Shown here piece by piece: positions 42,906 to 51,921 of a stretch of DNA of 51,998 nucleotides (positions are counted from its first letter, which is position 1; each line of letters opens with the position of its first letter). The notes below the pieces were generated by a model. It saw only the letters and a list, made by a program, of their open reading frames with translations, had not been told where the DNA came from and did not search any database. The DNA is from Pedobacter sp. ASV19 (GTDB lineage: Bacteria; Bacteroidota; Bacteroidia; Sphingobacteriales; Sphingobacteriaceae): assembly GCF_016429005.1 (NCBI RefSeq), contig NZ_JAELTV010000005.1:1-51998 (forward strand), written 5' to 3'. The position numbers and the translations under genes were made by a program.

Positions 42906-44580
42906 GATAGGGGTTTTGTTCAATGTAATTTCCAAGAGAAAGGTATTGCGGGTAACGTTTTGCATAATAAGCTACATTGTCTGCAATGGGCTGGTATTCG
43001 GCATCGAAACCTCTGCCCATGCCAACCATAGCTTCTTCTACCGTAGGATAAATCTCTGCAACTACAGCGGCGAACATAGCTGCACCTAATGCGCAAGTAT
43101 GCTTGAACTGGTGGATTCTGATGGGCATGTTTAATACATCAGCCATCATCTGCATTACAAAAGGTGACTTTTTTGCTACACCACCAATACCTATTAAGCC
43201 TTTAACAGGAATACCCTGCTCCACAAAGCGGTTCACAATGTTCTTTGCGCCAAAACAGGTGGCCTCTGCAAGTGCTCTGAACAAACGGGGGGCATCGCTC
43301 CCCAGGTCCAGATTGAGGAGTGCTCCTTTAAGTTCCTGGTTCGCATCAGGTGTTCTTCTTCCGTTAAACCAATCAACGGCCAGTTCATGATCTGCTTCTT
43401 TAGGCAATAGGCTTGCCAGTCTGCTGAGTTCCGGAATGATCTTTTCTGCTATTTCTTCTTCCAGTGCAGTTGCAGTGGCTGCGTCGATAAGAGCAGAATC
43501 CTGCAGAAGGTTCTTCAATGGCCAGGATACGATGTTCTTAAACCAGGCATAGGTATCTCCAAAGGCAGATTGTCCGGCTTCCAGACCCACCATTCCAGGA
43601 ATAACAGATCCATCTACTTGTCCACAAATGCCTTTAACCAGTTTTCCGTGAAGATCCTCTGTTGGAGCCACTAAGATATCGCAGGTAGAGGTCCCCATCA
43701 CTTTGCTGAGATAGTAGGGTTCAATTTGACCACCAACAGCACCCATGTGCGCATCAAAAGCACCCACGCCTATAACAACATCTGTACTCAAACCCAATTT
43801 GTCTGCCCATTCCTCACTGAGATGTCCGGCAGCCTGATCCGACGTAAAAGTTTCCGTGAAGAGTCTTTGCGTAAAACCATCCAATAACGGATCCAAAGTA
43901 TTGAAAAACTCATTGGGTGGTAAGCCTCCAAATTCTTCGGCCCATAAGGCTTTGTGACCTGCAGAACAACGTCCTCTCTTCATTTTAGAAATGTGTGTTG
44001 CTCCGGTGAGCAGAAAAGGGATCCAATCGCAATGCTCTACCCAGGAATAACAGGCAGAACGAACTTTTTCATCCACCCGCAATACATGGAGCAGTTTGGC
44101 CCAAAACCATTCTGAGGAATAAATACCGCCACAATAACTGAGATAATTGATCTCAAATTTCGTGGCATGTGCGTTGATTTGTGCGGCCTCTTTAACTGAA
44201 GTGTGGTCTTTCCACAACACAAACATAGCATTGGGATTTTCCTCGAATTCAGGAAGGAGGGCCAGAGGTACGCCTTGCTCATTTACTGCAACAGGTGTAG
44301 AGCCAGTGGTATCTACAGCAATGGCTTTTACCTGTTGCGGATGTACAGTCGCTTTGGCTTGCTCAAGGCATTCCCTGATGGTTAATGTAAGCCCTTCGAT
44401 ATAATCAAGCGGATGTTGCCTGAACTGGTTCGAGCCGGGATTACAATAGAGTCCTTTCTGCCATCGGGGATAATTAAAAACGGATGAAGAAATCTCTTCA
44501 CCATTAGAGGTGTTGACCAGGACAGACCGGACTGAATCTGAACCATAATCTACTCCAATAACATATTGATCTTTTTTCAT
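42898..44580 (-). CDS. araB: Ribulokinase
   Basis: A 560-residue FGGY-family kinase that phosphorylates L-ribulose. The N-terminal phosphate-binding motif is VIGVDYGSDSVRSVLV, with WKDHTSVKEA in the middle and a C-terminal GIGGVAKKSPFVMQMMADVL block. The ATG at 44580 lies only 4 bp from a perfect 29-bp palindrome that is the likely AraR operator. It heads the operon araB-araD-araA-symporter, which appears to be one transcript ending at the hairpin 38936-38965. Confidence 0.97.
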   Translation of the reverse strand: MKKDQYVIGVDYGSDSVRSVLVNTSNGEEISSSVFNYPRWQKGLYCNPGSNQFRQHPLDYIEGLTLTIRECLEQAKATVHPQQVKAIAVDTTGSTPVAVNEQGVPLALLPEFEENPNAMFVLWKDHTSVKEAAQINAHATKFEINYLSYCGGIYSSEWFWAKLLHVLRVDEKVRSACYSWVEHCDWIPFLLTGATHISKMKRGRCSAGHKALWAEEFGGLPPNEFFNTLDPLLDGFTQRLFTETFTSDQAAGHLSEEWADKLGLSTDVVIGVGAFDAHMGAVGGQIEPYYLSKVMGTSTCDILVAPTEDLHGKLVKGICGQVDGSVIPGMVGLEAGQSAFGDTYAWFKNIVSWPLKNLLQDSALIDAATATALEEEIAEKIIPELSRLASLLPKEADHELAVDWFNGRRTPDANQELKGALLNLDLGSDAPRLFRALAEATCFGAKNIVNRFVEQGIPVKGLIGIGGVAKKSPFVMQMMADVLNMPIRIHQFKHTCALGAAMFAAVVAEIYPTVEEAMVGMGRGFDAEYQPIADNVAYYAKRYPQYLSLGNYIEQNPYHE

Positions 44581-44584
44581 AAAA

Positions 44585-44613
44585 CAAATAAACGTCTAAT
44601 TAACGTTTATTTG
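44585..44613. promoter_or_regulatory. AraR operator candidate upstream of araB
   Basis: CAAATAAACGT (44585-44595), a 7-nt spacer CTAATTA, and the exact inverse ACGTTTATTTG (44603-44613) form a perfect 11-bp-arm palindrome. It lies 4 bp upstream of the araB start codon and 52 bp downstream of the araR stop. Such symmetry at this position is expected for the operator of the Nudix-type arabinose repressor encoded next door. Confidence 0.8.
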
Positions 44614-44665
44614 TTTACTAAAAGAAATTTTTTAAGATTTTTCTTTAAAGCCTGTGGCTGAAGGC

Positions 44666-45364
44666 TTAACTGGAAGAGGCGGGGATAAAGCTCAGGAAGT
44701 TCGGAAAATTGGTTTTATACCTTTTTTTGTCGAGTTTAAAATAGAAGGCTCCTTTTTTTGAATTGGATTTATCTTTTTCAGAAAGCTTGATCAATAATCC
44801 TGCTGCCGTAAGTTTCCTGATGAAATTCCTGTTGTCGATCTGTATATCATAGATGTCTTCGTACAAACTTTGCAGTTGAGGAATGGTGAATTTTTTTGGT
44901 AGCAGTTCAAAGAGCAGTGGGTTATGTGCTGCCTTGTTCCGGATGGAATGCTTTGCCGTTTCTACCATTTCATCATGGTCAAAAATAAGTTTAGGTTTGT
45001 CTTTTAAAGGAAACCATTCTGCATGATAGCGGTCACTGAGCTGTTGTTTATAATTGTTGATGTCGATCAGGGCAAAATAGGCTACCGAAACGGTCCGTTC
45101 TACCGGGTCCCGGGATGGATCGCCAAAAGCATGGAGTTGTTCAAGGTATACGCCGTCAAGGCCTGTTAAAGTGGTGAGGATATCTTTTGCAGCCTGGTCA
45201 AGGCTTTCTCCTGCTTTAACAAAACCGCCCATAAGGCTCCACTTATCTTTTTCGGGTTCAAAGCCCCTTTTGATTAAAAGAATTTTTAGCTTTTCGCCGT
45301 CAAAGCCAAAGATGATGCAGTCAACTGCAATTGCGATCTTGTCTTGTTCTGAATATGTTGTCAT
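44666..45364 (-). CDS. araR: Nudix-type transcriptional regulator of L-arabinose use
   Basis: A 232-residue protein. The N-terminal Nudix-like domain (about 8-150) binds effector, and a C-terminal winged helix (about 160-232) binds DNA. The Nudix box is degenerate: Gly47 and Glu53 are kept, but the REUxEExGU part reads DILTTLTGL (61-69), so the catalytic glutamates are lost and hydrolysis is not expected. AraR of Bacteroides thetaiotaomicron is a regulator of this type that responds to L-arabinose. Location beside araBDA and the operator at 44585-44613 support the same role. Confidence 0.92.
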   Translation of the reverse strand: MTTYSEQDKIAIAVDCIIFGFDGEKLKILLIKRGFEPEKDKWSLMGGFVKAGESLDQAAKDILTTLTGLDGVYLEQLHAFGDPSRDPVERTVSVAYFALIDINNYKQQLSDRYHAEWFPLKDKPKLIFDHDEMVETAKHSIRNKAAHNPLLFELLPKKFTIPQLQSLYEDIYDIQIDNRNFIRKLTAAGLLIKLSEKDKSNSKKGAFYFKLDKKRYKTNFPNFLSFIPASSS

Positions 45365-45434
45365 TCTGCTCGTTACTTACTGCTGGTAAAATTTGAATAT
45401 TAATGTAACTATTAATTCTCAAATTTATAATAAA

Positions 45435-45463
45435 ATATTAATTGTTAATTCGACGTTTAATTA
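45435..45463. promoter_or_regulatory. Second, weaker AraR-like site
   Basis: The right arm ACGTTTAATTA (45453-45463) closely resembles the perfect site's ACGTTTATTTG. The left arm ATATTAATTGT (45435-45445), at the same 7-nt spacing, matches its inverse at 7 of 11 positions. It lies between the divergent araR and aldose-epimerase genes, 43 bp before the latter's start. Confidence 0.45.
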
Positions 45464-45506
45464 TTTTTTTTTACATTGCCTGCCGTTTAACCAATATTAA
45501 TCAATT

Positions 45507-46688
45507 ATGAACAGGAATATCAAATTAATGTTTTTGATGGCTGGTACTGCCGCAATTTTGAGCAGTTGCCATCAACCGAATGCATCTTCTTCAAATGGTG
45601 CAGATTCTACTTTGGTGGTTGCCGGGGCAGCCTTGCCCAAGGCAGCAGCTTTTAAGAAAACAGTTGATGGGAAAGAGGTACAGTTGTATTTCCTGAAAAA
45701 TAAAACAGGCAGCGAAGCTGCTATTACTAATTTTGGTGGTAGGCTGGTGTCTTTATTGGTTAAGAATGATAAGGGAGAGTTGGTGGATGTTGTATTGGGA
45801 CACGATCAGCTGGAGGGGTATCAGAAAAAGCAGGAATTTTTCTTTGGAGCTCTGGTTGGAAGGTATGCCAACAGGATTGCTGCCGGAAAATTTAGCCTGG
45901 ACGGAAAAACCTATCAGCTACAGCTTAATGATGGAAAGAATACTTTGCATGGTGGTTTTGATGGCTATTACAAACAGGTTTGGGACGCAAAACAGACAGA
46001 TGATCATACGCTTGAACTGAGTTATTTGTCTAAAGACGGAGAGGCTGGTTATCCTGGAAATCTTCAGGTTAAAGTGGTGTATGAACTGACTGAAAATAAT
46101 GAATTAAAGATTAGCTATCAGGCCACTACAGATAAGGCTACTGTACTTAACCTAACCAATCATGCTTATTTTAACTTGAATGGTGCAGGTGATTCTACCA
46201 TTACGGATCATCTTTTAACCATCAATGCCGATGAAATTACACCTGTAGATGAAACTTTGATCCCAACAGGGAAATTGGAAAAAGTCAATGGAACGCCATT
46301 TGACTTTACCAAACCAACACTGATCGGCGCGCGTATCAACGACAACAATGAACAACTAAAAAGGGGAAAAGGCTATGATCATAATTTTGTGTTGAGACCA
46401 TCAAAAGATATTCGTTTAGCAGCGACCCTGCACAGTACCAAAACAGGGATCTATATGGATGTACTGACTGGAGAGCCTGGCCTGCAATTTTATAGTGGTA
46501 ACTTTTTGACTGGAAAGGAAACCGATGGAAAAGGAAATAAAAGTTACGGATACCGGTCTGCATTGTGCCTGGAAACACAGCACTTTCCAGATTCACCCAA
46601 TCAACCTTCTTTCCCTTCTACGGTGTTGAAACCGGGACAGGAATATAAAACCACAACGATCTATAAGTTTTATACAGATAAAAAATAA
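45507..46688 (+). CDS. galM: Aldose 1-epimerase (mutarotase), lipoprotein
   Basis: A 393-residue protein with a lipoprotein signal ending at Cys21 (AILSSC) and a Ser/Asn-rich linker before the catalytic domain (about 50-390). Galactose-mutarotase motifs are GRYANRIAAGKFSLDG, the catalytic His in LTNHAYFNLNG, GYDHNFVL, and the catalytic Glu in CLETQHFPDSPNQPSFPS. It interconverts sugar anomers in the periplasm. Being divergent from araR with a likely AraR site between them, it probably serves L-arabinose, and the symbol is used for family only. Confidence 0.92.
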   Translation: MNRNIKLMFLMAGTAAILSSCHQPNASSSNGADSTLVVAGAALPKAAAFKKTVDGKEVQLYFLKNKTGSEAAITNFGGRLVSLLVKNDKGELVDVVLGHDQLEGYQKKQEFFFGALVGRYANRIAAGKFSLDGKTYQLQLNDGKNTLHGGFDGYYKQVWDAKQTDDHTLELSYLSKDGEAGYPGNLQVKVVYELTENNELKISYQATTDKATVLNLTNHAYFNLNGAGDSTITDHLLTINADEITPVDETLIPTGKLEKVNGTPFDFTKPTLIGARINDNNEQLKRGKGYDHNFVLRPSKDIRLAATLHSTKTGIYMDVLTGEPGLQFYSGNFLTGKETDGKGNKSYGYRSALCLETQHFPDSPNQPSFPSTVLKPGQEYKTTTIYKFYTDKK

Positions 46689-46693
46689 TTAAA

Positions 46694-46732
46694 GAGGAGA
46701 TTCCGGAACATGCCAGAATCTCTTTTTTTTTT
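46694..46732 (+). terminator. Intrinsic terminator after galM
   Basis: GAGATTCCGG (46697-46706), a 6-nt loop and CCAGAATCTC (46713-46722) form a stem with one C/A mismatch, followed by ten T (46723-46732). It starts 8 nt after the stop codon. Confidence 0.85.
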
Positions 46733-46749
46733 AAAATAGCTCTTTGATG

Positions 46750-46782
46750 AACCAGTTAATATCGGGCTGGTTTTGATCAAAA
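46750..46782. promoter_or_regulatory. Overlapping inverted repeats upstream of GH43 gene
   Basis: AACCAG (46750-46755) is inverted as CTGGTT (46767-46772), and this overlaps the perfect 12-bp palindrome TTTTGATCAAAA (46771-46782). They lie 60-90 bp before the ATG of the large GH43 gene and could be an operator. The binding protein is unknown. Confidence 0.35.
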
Positions 46783-46811
46783 TCCTTTAATAACGAGGTT
46801 TGAGGAATGTT

Positions 46812-46819
46812 TAGGTTTG
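46812..46819 (+). promoter_or_regulatory. Possible -7 promoter element, TAGGTTTG
   Basis: An exact match to TAnnTTTG lies 22 bp before the ATG at 46842, with a near -33 element TTTA at 46786-46789 (22-bp spacing). It suits a promoter for the GH43 gene downstream of the galM terminator. Confidence 0.4.
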
Positions 46820-46841
46820 ATAGGAACAACAAACTAAAACT

Positions 46842-49800
46842 ATGTTTTCCTTAAACCGGGCCAAGGGCCTTATCTTTTGTCTGCTGATGGGTTTAAACCT
46901 GTACGGACAATCTAAAAAGCATACGGACCCGGCAGCGGGGAACCCCGTACTACCCGGATACTTTGCGGATCCAACGGTAAAGAAATTCGGTGACACTTAT
47001 TACATTTATGCAACGACAGATGGAAATGGCGGCGGTTTTGGACCTTCGCAGGTTTGGAGCTCCAAAGATTTTGTAAACTGGAGTTTGCAGGACATGAACT
47101 GGCCCACTACGCATCATTATTGGGCACCCGATGTTACGCAAGCCAGGGATGGGTTTTATTACATGTATTATTGTCAGCCTGTAGAAATTTTTGGTGCACG
47201 CTCTTCCAGTCCAATCGGCCCCTGGACAGCTTTATTACCTGATGGAGTACCAGTAGTTAAGAATTTTCTCGTACCTGATGTAATTACACTGGATGGACAG
47301 ACTTTCAAAGATGATGATGGAAAGATGTATATGTTCTGGGGGACATGGGGGATTTACCCCAATCATGGGTGTGGGGTAGGTTTGCTGAATCCGGATATGA
47401 AGTCTTTTGCTAAACTTGATAAAATTCCCAATACAGTTGCTAAAGATTTTTTTGAAGCTCCTTTTATGTTTAAAAGAAATGGAATTTATTACCTGACCTA
47501 TTCTTCCGGACGTTGTGAGGATGACACCTACAGAGTCCAATATGCGATCAGCAGAACCGGGCCAATGGGGCCTTTTGAATATGGTAAGAACAATCCGATC
47601 CTGAGTACCAGTGCTGATGGTACGGTTCATGGCCCGGGGCATCAATCTGTACTTCAGGAAGGCAATGATTTCTATATGATTTATCACCGGCACAACAACC
47701 CGCATTCCGGAGGGGGTTATCACCGACAGGTGGCTGCAGACAAAATGGTTTTTGATGCAGAGGGCAATATAGAAAAGATCATACCGACGCATCTTGGGAT
47801 AGGTTATCTGGCCAAAAACAGCAACCCTGTGCCAAATATTGCCCTTGGAGCTCAGGTAACTGCTTCCTCATGCTATAGTGAAGATTTTAAACCTGAGTTT
47901 GCACTGGATGATAACAACGGAACTTTATGGAAACCCAGGAATAATACCAGCGAAGCCTGGTTGAAGATGGATCTTGGGGAACTGAAAACCATTAAGAATA
48001 TACAAACACAGTTTGAATACGCAACCTGGTATTATCAATACCTGATCGAGTATTCAACAGATGGACTGAACTGGGCTGTCTTTGCTGACAGAAGGAAGAA
48101 CACGATCCATGGCAGTCCGATGATCGATCGGAGGGATGTGAAGGCCCGTTACCTGAGATTAAGTATTTTGAATACAGAATGCCCAGGGTTAAATAAAGCA
48201 GTTTGGAATTTCAAGGTTTTTGCTGAGGATAAATACCATCCTGAAAGCCATATTGTAGCTAAAGACCCATCTAAAACTCCGGGTTTTAAGTCTAAAGGTT
48301 TGCTGGTAGACCTGGATGCGAATGCTTTTGACCTTGGTGCTATAGTATCTAAGTGGCCTAATTTGGGCAAATTGAGTGGATCTTTTTTGAATGGGTCTGC
48401 TAAATTACCCACAGTTGATATTGTTGCTGGTAAAAAAGCGGTGGTTTTTGATCAGGGCTGTTATCTAGATGCTGATTTTAAGGCACCCGGCTCTTTAAGC
48501 GGTAACAGCAGTTTTTCCGTGGCAGTTTGGGTTTATAATCCAGTTGTTGAAGATGAAGAACCAATCCTGTCCTGGACTGCCAGAGGTGGGGTGGATATGA
48601 CCAATGGGACCCTGGGCTACGGGCGCAATAAAAACTGGGGGGCTGCCGCCCATTGGGGCTGGGCAGATATGGCCTACAGAACTTTGCCTGCTGCTGGAAA
48701 ATGGCATCATATTGCGTTGGTATTTGATGGTACAACAGAAAGGCTGTATGTGGATGGCCAGCCTGATCGTGAAGAACTAAAAATGCTTTTTATTGCCAAT
48801 TTGAGGAATTTTCGCTTAGGTACTACAGCCGATAAAAATGCTTTTTTTTCTGGTGCACTGGCGTCATTGACGATATATGATGTGCCTTTATCATTGGAAG
48901 AAATACAGAAAATGGTTAAAGAAGAGCCTTATTCTGATGCGGCTATTTATCTTTCTCCCGGAAAATTGAATTATGGAAATCTAAAGGAATGGAAGAATGA
49001 AGGATACCTGGGTGGAAGTTTTTTTAACACTGAAGTTTCACCGATAGTACAGGATATTCGGGGGAGGATAGCAGTTGATCTGGGCAGAAAGACAGCCATG
49101 AAATTTACGGACAGTTTTCCGGTGGAGCTTGCAGAGCATGCCTCATGGATTGTTCTGGCCAAAGGAAAATGCTTTAAGGATGAGAACTGGCATCATGTTG
49201 TACAGGTTGTTCAACAAAAGCAGCATCAGAATTATATAGACGGTGTTTTGCGGACAGATGTTAATTTTGATCTCTTATCGGTAAAAAATGATACCCTTTT
49301 TATAGGATTAGATAAAGGAAAGAATATACCCGATGCAATCGCTTCTTTGACAGTTTTAAACCGGGCGATTGAAGCAGCAGAGGTAAAAAATTTTTATCAA
49401 AAATGGAACAGCACTGTAGCTGCAGCAAGCTCTGGTGCGGTTTTTTCGGTATTACCCAAAGCATTAAGCCCTCATATGGTTACTATGCGTGCTGGAACAG
49501 CAGATCTCCCTGGCCAGCGTAAGACGTATTATTTTTATGATACTAAAGGGAGGAATAGTGTCTGGACAAGCGAACCTGATTACACTTTTTATGACCTGGA
49601 TGCTGATCAGGCTTATACATTTATGCTGAAGATAAGAGATAATTATGGAAATGTGACAGCTGCCTCGGCAAAGGTTGAGGTGAAGACAGATGTGAAGCAG
49701 TTCCATATTTTTGAGGAGGCTTTTAGCCGTACTGTGGATTATCGTTCAGAAAAAGGTTTGTGGGATGGTTTCTTAGGAAAGGCAGATACACTGAAAAGTA

Positions 49801-50318
49801 GTGCGGGTGTTTTAACTTTATCTTCCAGCGGAACTCAATGGGATGGAGGTGAACCTAGGGGGCCTTTTCTGTACAAAGAGGTAAGCGGAGATTTTATAGT
49901 GGAAGCAGAAGTGAAAGACGTGAGTGGTCTTGCGGAAAAGAAAGCAAATGGGGCTAATGACGTGGGACTAATGGTATGTACTTCGAATACCTCATTTCAA
50001 TTGATTCAGAATAGTGTTTTTCCGGGCTGGGGCATGGGTAATATGGTTACCAGTCTGGACAGAAATGGCCGGATTCAAAACAGCAATGCTGCTGGTTGGG
50101 ATTTTTACAGGCACCTGCAAATAGAGCGCAGGGGAAATTGGTTTAGCTTGAGAGGAAGTACAGATGGGCGCCATTGGAAAGAGTTGCCGGGTAGCCCGGT
50201 GCTGCGGAAGGATATGGATCAGCAAGAGCTTCGGGTGGGTTTGTTTCAGTGTACTTATGGCCCTCAAAGTGGCTATGGTAAATTTAGACATTTTAAACTT
50301 GTTCAGGTTAAAGAATAA
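46842..50318 (+). CDS. Multidomain secreted GH43 protein (GH43, F5/8C, LamG-like, DUF1349-like)
   Basis: A 1158-residue protein with signal peptide (LIFCLLMGLNLYGQ). The GH43 propeller (about 35-325) has Asp43 in FADPTV, Asp151 in TLDGQTFKDDDG and Glu205 in FFEAPF; the usual IDP triplet around the second Asp is LDG here. A discoidin (F5/8 type C) domain covers about 335-465. A LamG/concanavalin-like domain (485-690) contains KWHHIALVFDGTTERLYVDG, and a second similar but more divergent one spans 700-870. A fibronectin-III-like stretch (870-955) and a DUF1349-like concanavalin fold (955-1158) follow. It likely acts on arabinose-containing plant polymers, with several binding modules to hold an insoluble substrate. 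It is transcribed alone. Confidence 0.9.
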   Translation: MFSLNRAKGLIFCLLMGLNLYGQSKKHTDPAAGNPVLPGYFADPTVKKFGDTYYIYATTDGNGGGFGPSQVWSSKDFVNWSLQDMNWPTTHHYWAPDVTQARDGFYYMYYCQPVEIFGARSSSPIGPWTALLPDGVPVVKNFLVPDVITLDGQTFKDDDGKMYMFWGTWGIYPNHGCGVGLLNPDMKSFAKLDKIPNTVAKDFFEAPFMFKRNGIYYLTYSSGRCEDDTYRVQYAISRTGPMGPFEYGKNNPILSTSADGTVHGPGHQSVLQEGNDFYMIYHRHNNPHSGGGYHRQVAADKMVFDAEGNIEKIIPTHLGIGYLAKNSNPVPNIALGAQVTASSCYSEDFKPEFALDDNNGTLWKPRNNTSEAWLKMDLGELKTIKNIQTQFEYATWYYQYLIEYSTDGLNWAVFADRRKNTIHGSPMIDRRDVKARYLRLSILNTECPGLNKAVWNFKVFAEDKYHPESHIVAKDPSKTPGFKSKGLLVDLDANAFDLGAIVSKWPNLGKLSGSFLNGSAKLPTVDIVAGKKAVVFDQGCYLDADFKAPGSLSGNSSFSVAVWVYNPVVEDEEPILSWTARGGVDMTNGTLGYGRNKNWGAAAHWGWADMAYRTLPAAGKWHHIALVFDGTTERLYVDGQPDREELKMLFIANLRNFRLGTTADKNAFFSGALASLTIYDVPLSLEEIQKMVKEEPYSDAAIYLSPGKLNYGNLKEWKNEGYLGGSFFNTEVSPIVQDIRGRIAVDLGRKTAMKFTDSFPVELAEHASWIVLAKGKCFKDENWHHVVQVVQQKQHQNYIDGVLRTDVNFDLLSVKNDTLFIGLDKGKNIPDAIASLTVLNRAIEAAEVKNFYQKWNSTVAAASSGAVFSVLPKALSPHMVTMRAGTADLPGQRKTYYFYDTKGRNSVWTSEPDYTFYDLDADQAYTFMLKIRDNYGNVTAASAKVEVKTDVKQFHIFEEAFSRTVDYRSEKGLWDGFLGKADTLKSSAGVLTLSSSGTQWDGGEPRGPFLYKEVSGDFIVEAEVKDVSGLAEKKANGANDVGLMVCTSNTSFQLIQNSVFPGWGMGNMVTSLDRNGRIQNSNAAGWDFYRHLQIERRGNWFSLRGSTDGRHWKELPGSPVLRKDMDQQELRVGLFQCTYGPQSGYGKFRHFKLVQVKE

Positions 50319-50330
50319 TTAACTAGTTGG

Positions 50331-50380
50331 AGGTGGGGTTTTCGTTGTAAATTGCAGAGGAGGGAGCAAACCAGAGTAGC
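50331..50380. repeat. Dispersed repeat, copy 3
   Basis: The stretch AAATTGCAGAGGAGGGAG with a preceding TTTTCGTTGT and following CCAG matches the repeats at 12508 and 12628, at lower identity. It again lies in a convergent intergenic gap, 13 bp after the GH43 stop. Confidence 0.6.
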
Positions 50381-50447
50381 TGTTTGTTTGCTACTTCGGT
50401 TATACCTTGGTTGTGTTAAGTTGAACAGGTCAGCTTGGGCAAAAAGT

Positions 50448-51683
50448 CTATTTAGGAGAGGTGACCTTTTGAAGTTTCTTAACCAGGGCATAAAAGAAGC
50501 CATTTGTATCTCCAAAATACAATACCTGATCTTCTGCCAGAGGGCTGGAAAGAATAGAACCTAAAGCAAGAATTTTCTTTTCAACTTCAACATAGTTATC
50601 ACCATATAAAGGAATGTCTTTTCTGAATTTTTCATCACTATCGAAGAGACTGGAATATCTGTTTTTACTTTCTTCAGTCTGGAAAGTGGAATTGATTTTT
50701 CCTGATTCAGGATCAACAAAGTAAACTTTCCCGTTGAAGCAGCCAAATACAATCTCCCCATTGAGAACCGTTGCAGATCCGTATACGCGCATGTTTAATG
50801 GTAGAGTCCACTTTATTTTTCCAGATCCGGTATCCATACAATAAAAGCGATGGGTATCCGACGTTCCAAAGTAGATATTGCCTTTGTAAAAGAATGGGGT
50901 AGCAATGATCCAGCTTCCTCTTTCTTTCATATTCCAAAGGCCTGTTCCTGTCTTAAAATCAAGTGCATAAATATTATAGTCCCTGCTGCCAAAAATAATG
51001 GCGTTATCGTTGATCAGAGCGCCCTTTTGTACTTCTCCTTTAGGGAAACCAGCATCCCCGACAGTTTTAAATTTCCAGAGCAGCTTTCCTGTTTTTGAAT
51101 CCAGGGCATAAAAGAAACCATCATAACTTCCGGTTAACACAAGGTTGTCTTTAATTACAGGTGTGGCGTGAACAATGCCATTGGTGGCAAATGACCAGAG
51201 TTGCTTTCCTGTACTGGCTTGCAGTGCATAAATATTTCCGTCTCCACTACCTATATAAAGAACATTATCATTGACTATAGGCGATGAGATATAATAGTCC
51301 CATATATCGTATTTCTTTTCTCCCTTTGTTTGATAGGTCCAAAGCAAGCTGCCGGTGCCTTTTTTAAGGGCATAAATCTTCCCGTCGGTACTTGAAAAGA
51401 AAACTTTATCCTGGTCAATAGAAGGTGTGGATAGAATTTGTCCCTTGGTTTCAAACTTCCAGCTTAATTTACCCGACTTTTTATTTAAAGCATAAAAACT
51501 ACTATCTGCACTTCCAAAATAAACCACTTCTCCACTAATTACAGGTGAAGAATGTATGGCGGCTCCGGTAGAAAACTTCCACAACAATTGCTGCTGGCAG
51601 TAAGATCTTGAAATCCATAAAACGGAAAATAAAAATGTAAAAAGTACGAAGTAGTTTTTGGTGTAAGGAAAGCGCATTTTCAT
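50448..51683 (-). CDS. PQQ-like beta-propeller repeat protein, secreted
   Basis: A 411-residue protein with signal peptide (FVLFTFLFSVLWISRSYCQ). It is built from seven or eight repeats of about 40 residues, each with a core like GKLLWKFKT...TPVI...VYFGSxDGxxYALDxKTG. This is the pyrrolo-quinoline-quinone/BamB-type propeller. No metal- or PQQ-binding catalytic residues of quinoprotein dehydrogenases are evident, so it is probably a scaffold or binding protein. Function unknown. It is convergent with the GH43 gene and followed upstream by a cut GAF gene on the same strand. Confidence 0.88.
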   Translation of the reverse strand: MKMRFPYTKNYFVLFTFLFSVLWISRSYCQQQLLWKFSTGAAIHSSPVISGEVVYFGSADSSFYALNKKSGKLSWKFETKGQILSTPSIDQDKVFFSSTDGKIYALKKGTGSLLWTYQTKGEKKYDIWDYYISSPIVNDNVLYIGSGDGNIYALQASTGKQLWSFATNGIVHATPVIKDNLVLTGSYDGFFYALDSKTGKLLWKFKTVGDAGFPKGEVQKGALINDNAIIFGSRDYNIYALDFKTGTGLWNMKERGSWIIATPFFYKGNIYFGTSDTHRFYCMDTGSGKIKWTLPLNMRVYGSATVLNGEIVFGCFNGKVYFVDPESGKINSTFQTEESKNRYSSLFDSDEKFRKDIPLYGDNYVEVEKKILALGSILSSPLAEDQVLYFGDTNGFFYALVKKLQKVTSPK

Positions 51684-51733
51684 ATTGGTTTTTCTGCATA
51701 ATTGATTGATTTCAAATATAGTATGATTTCTGT

Positions 51734-51919
51734 CTATTTCAACCGGCTGTTCATTTCTTTCATGATCATTGATGCCAGATTTTTCATAATTTGAACCTGG
51801 TGCTCACTAAAGGTTCTTGTTTTTTTATCTGTAATGGAGAGGGTACCTATAATTAATCCAGAAGGTTCGATTAAGGGAACACTGGCATAAAATTTCAAGC
51901 CATATTCTCCCGCAATAAT
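51734..51919 (-). CDS. GAF-domain protein, 3' fragment
   Basis: On the - strand a frame open from the adaptor junction ends at TAG (51734-51736) after 61 residues. It reads IIAGEYGLKFYASVPLIEPS, then GLIIGTLSITDKKTRTFSEH, then a helix ending MNSRLK. The FYASVPL...GxxIGTLSI pattern with a final long helix is the C-terminal half of a GAF domain. GAF domains bind small ligands in sensor kinases, phytochrome-like proteins and cyclic-nucleotide enzymes. The rest of the protein is off the contig, so its role cannot be told. Confidence 0.75.
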   Translation of the reverse strand: MIAGEYGLKFYASVPLIEPSGLIIGTLSITDKKTRTFSEHQVQIMKNLASMIMKEMNSRLK

Positions 51920-51921
51920 AG

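Noticed and set aside
44666-45364. Nudix hydrolase enzyme function for araR
   Set aside because: The Nudix box has lost most catalytic glutamates and a winged-helix domain follows, so a regulator is far more likely.
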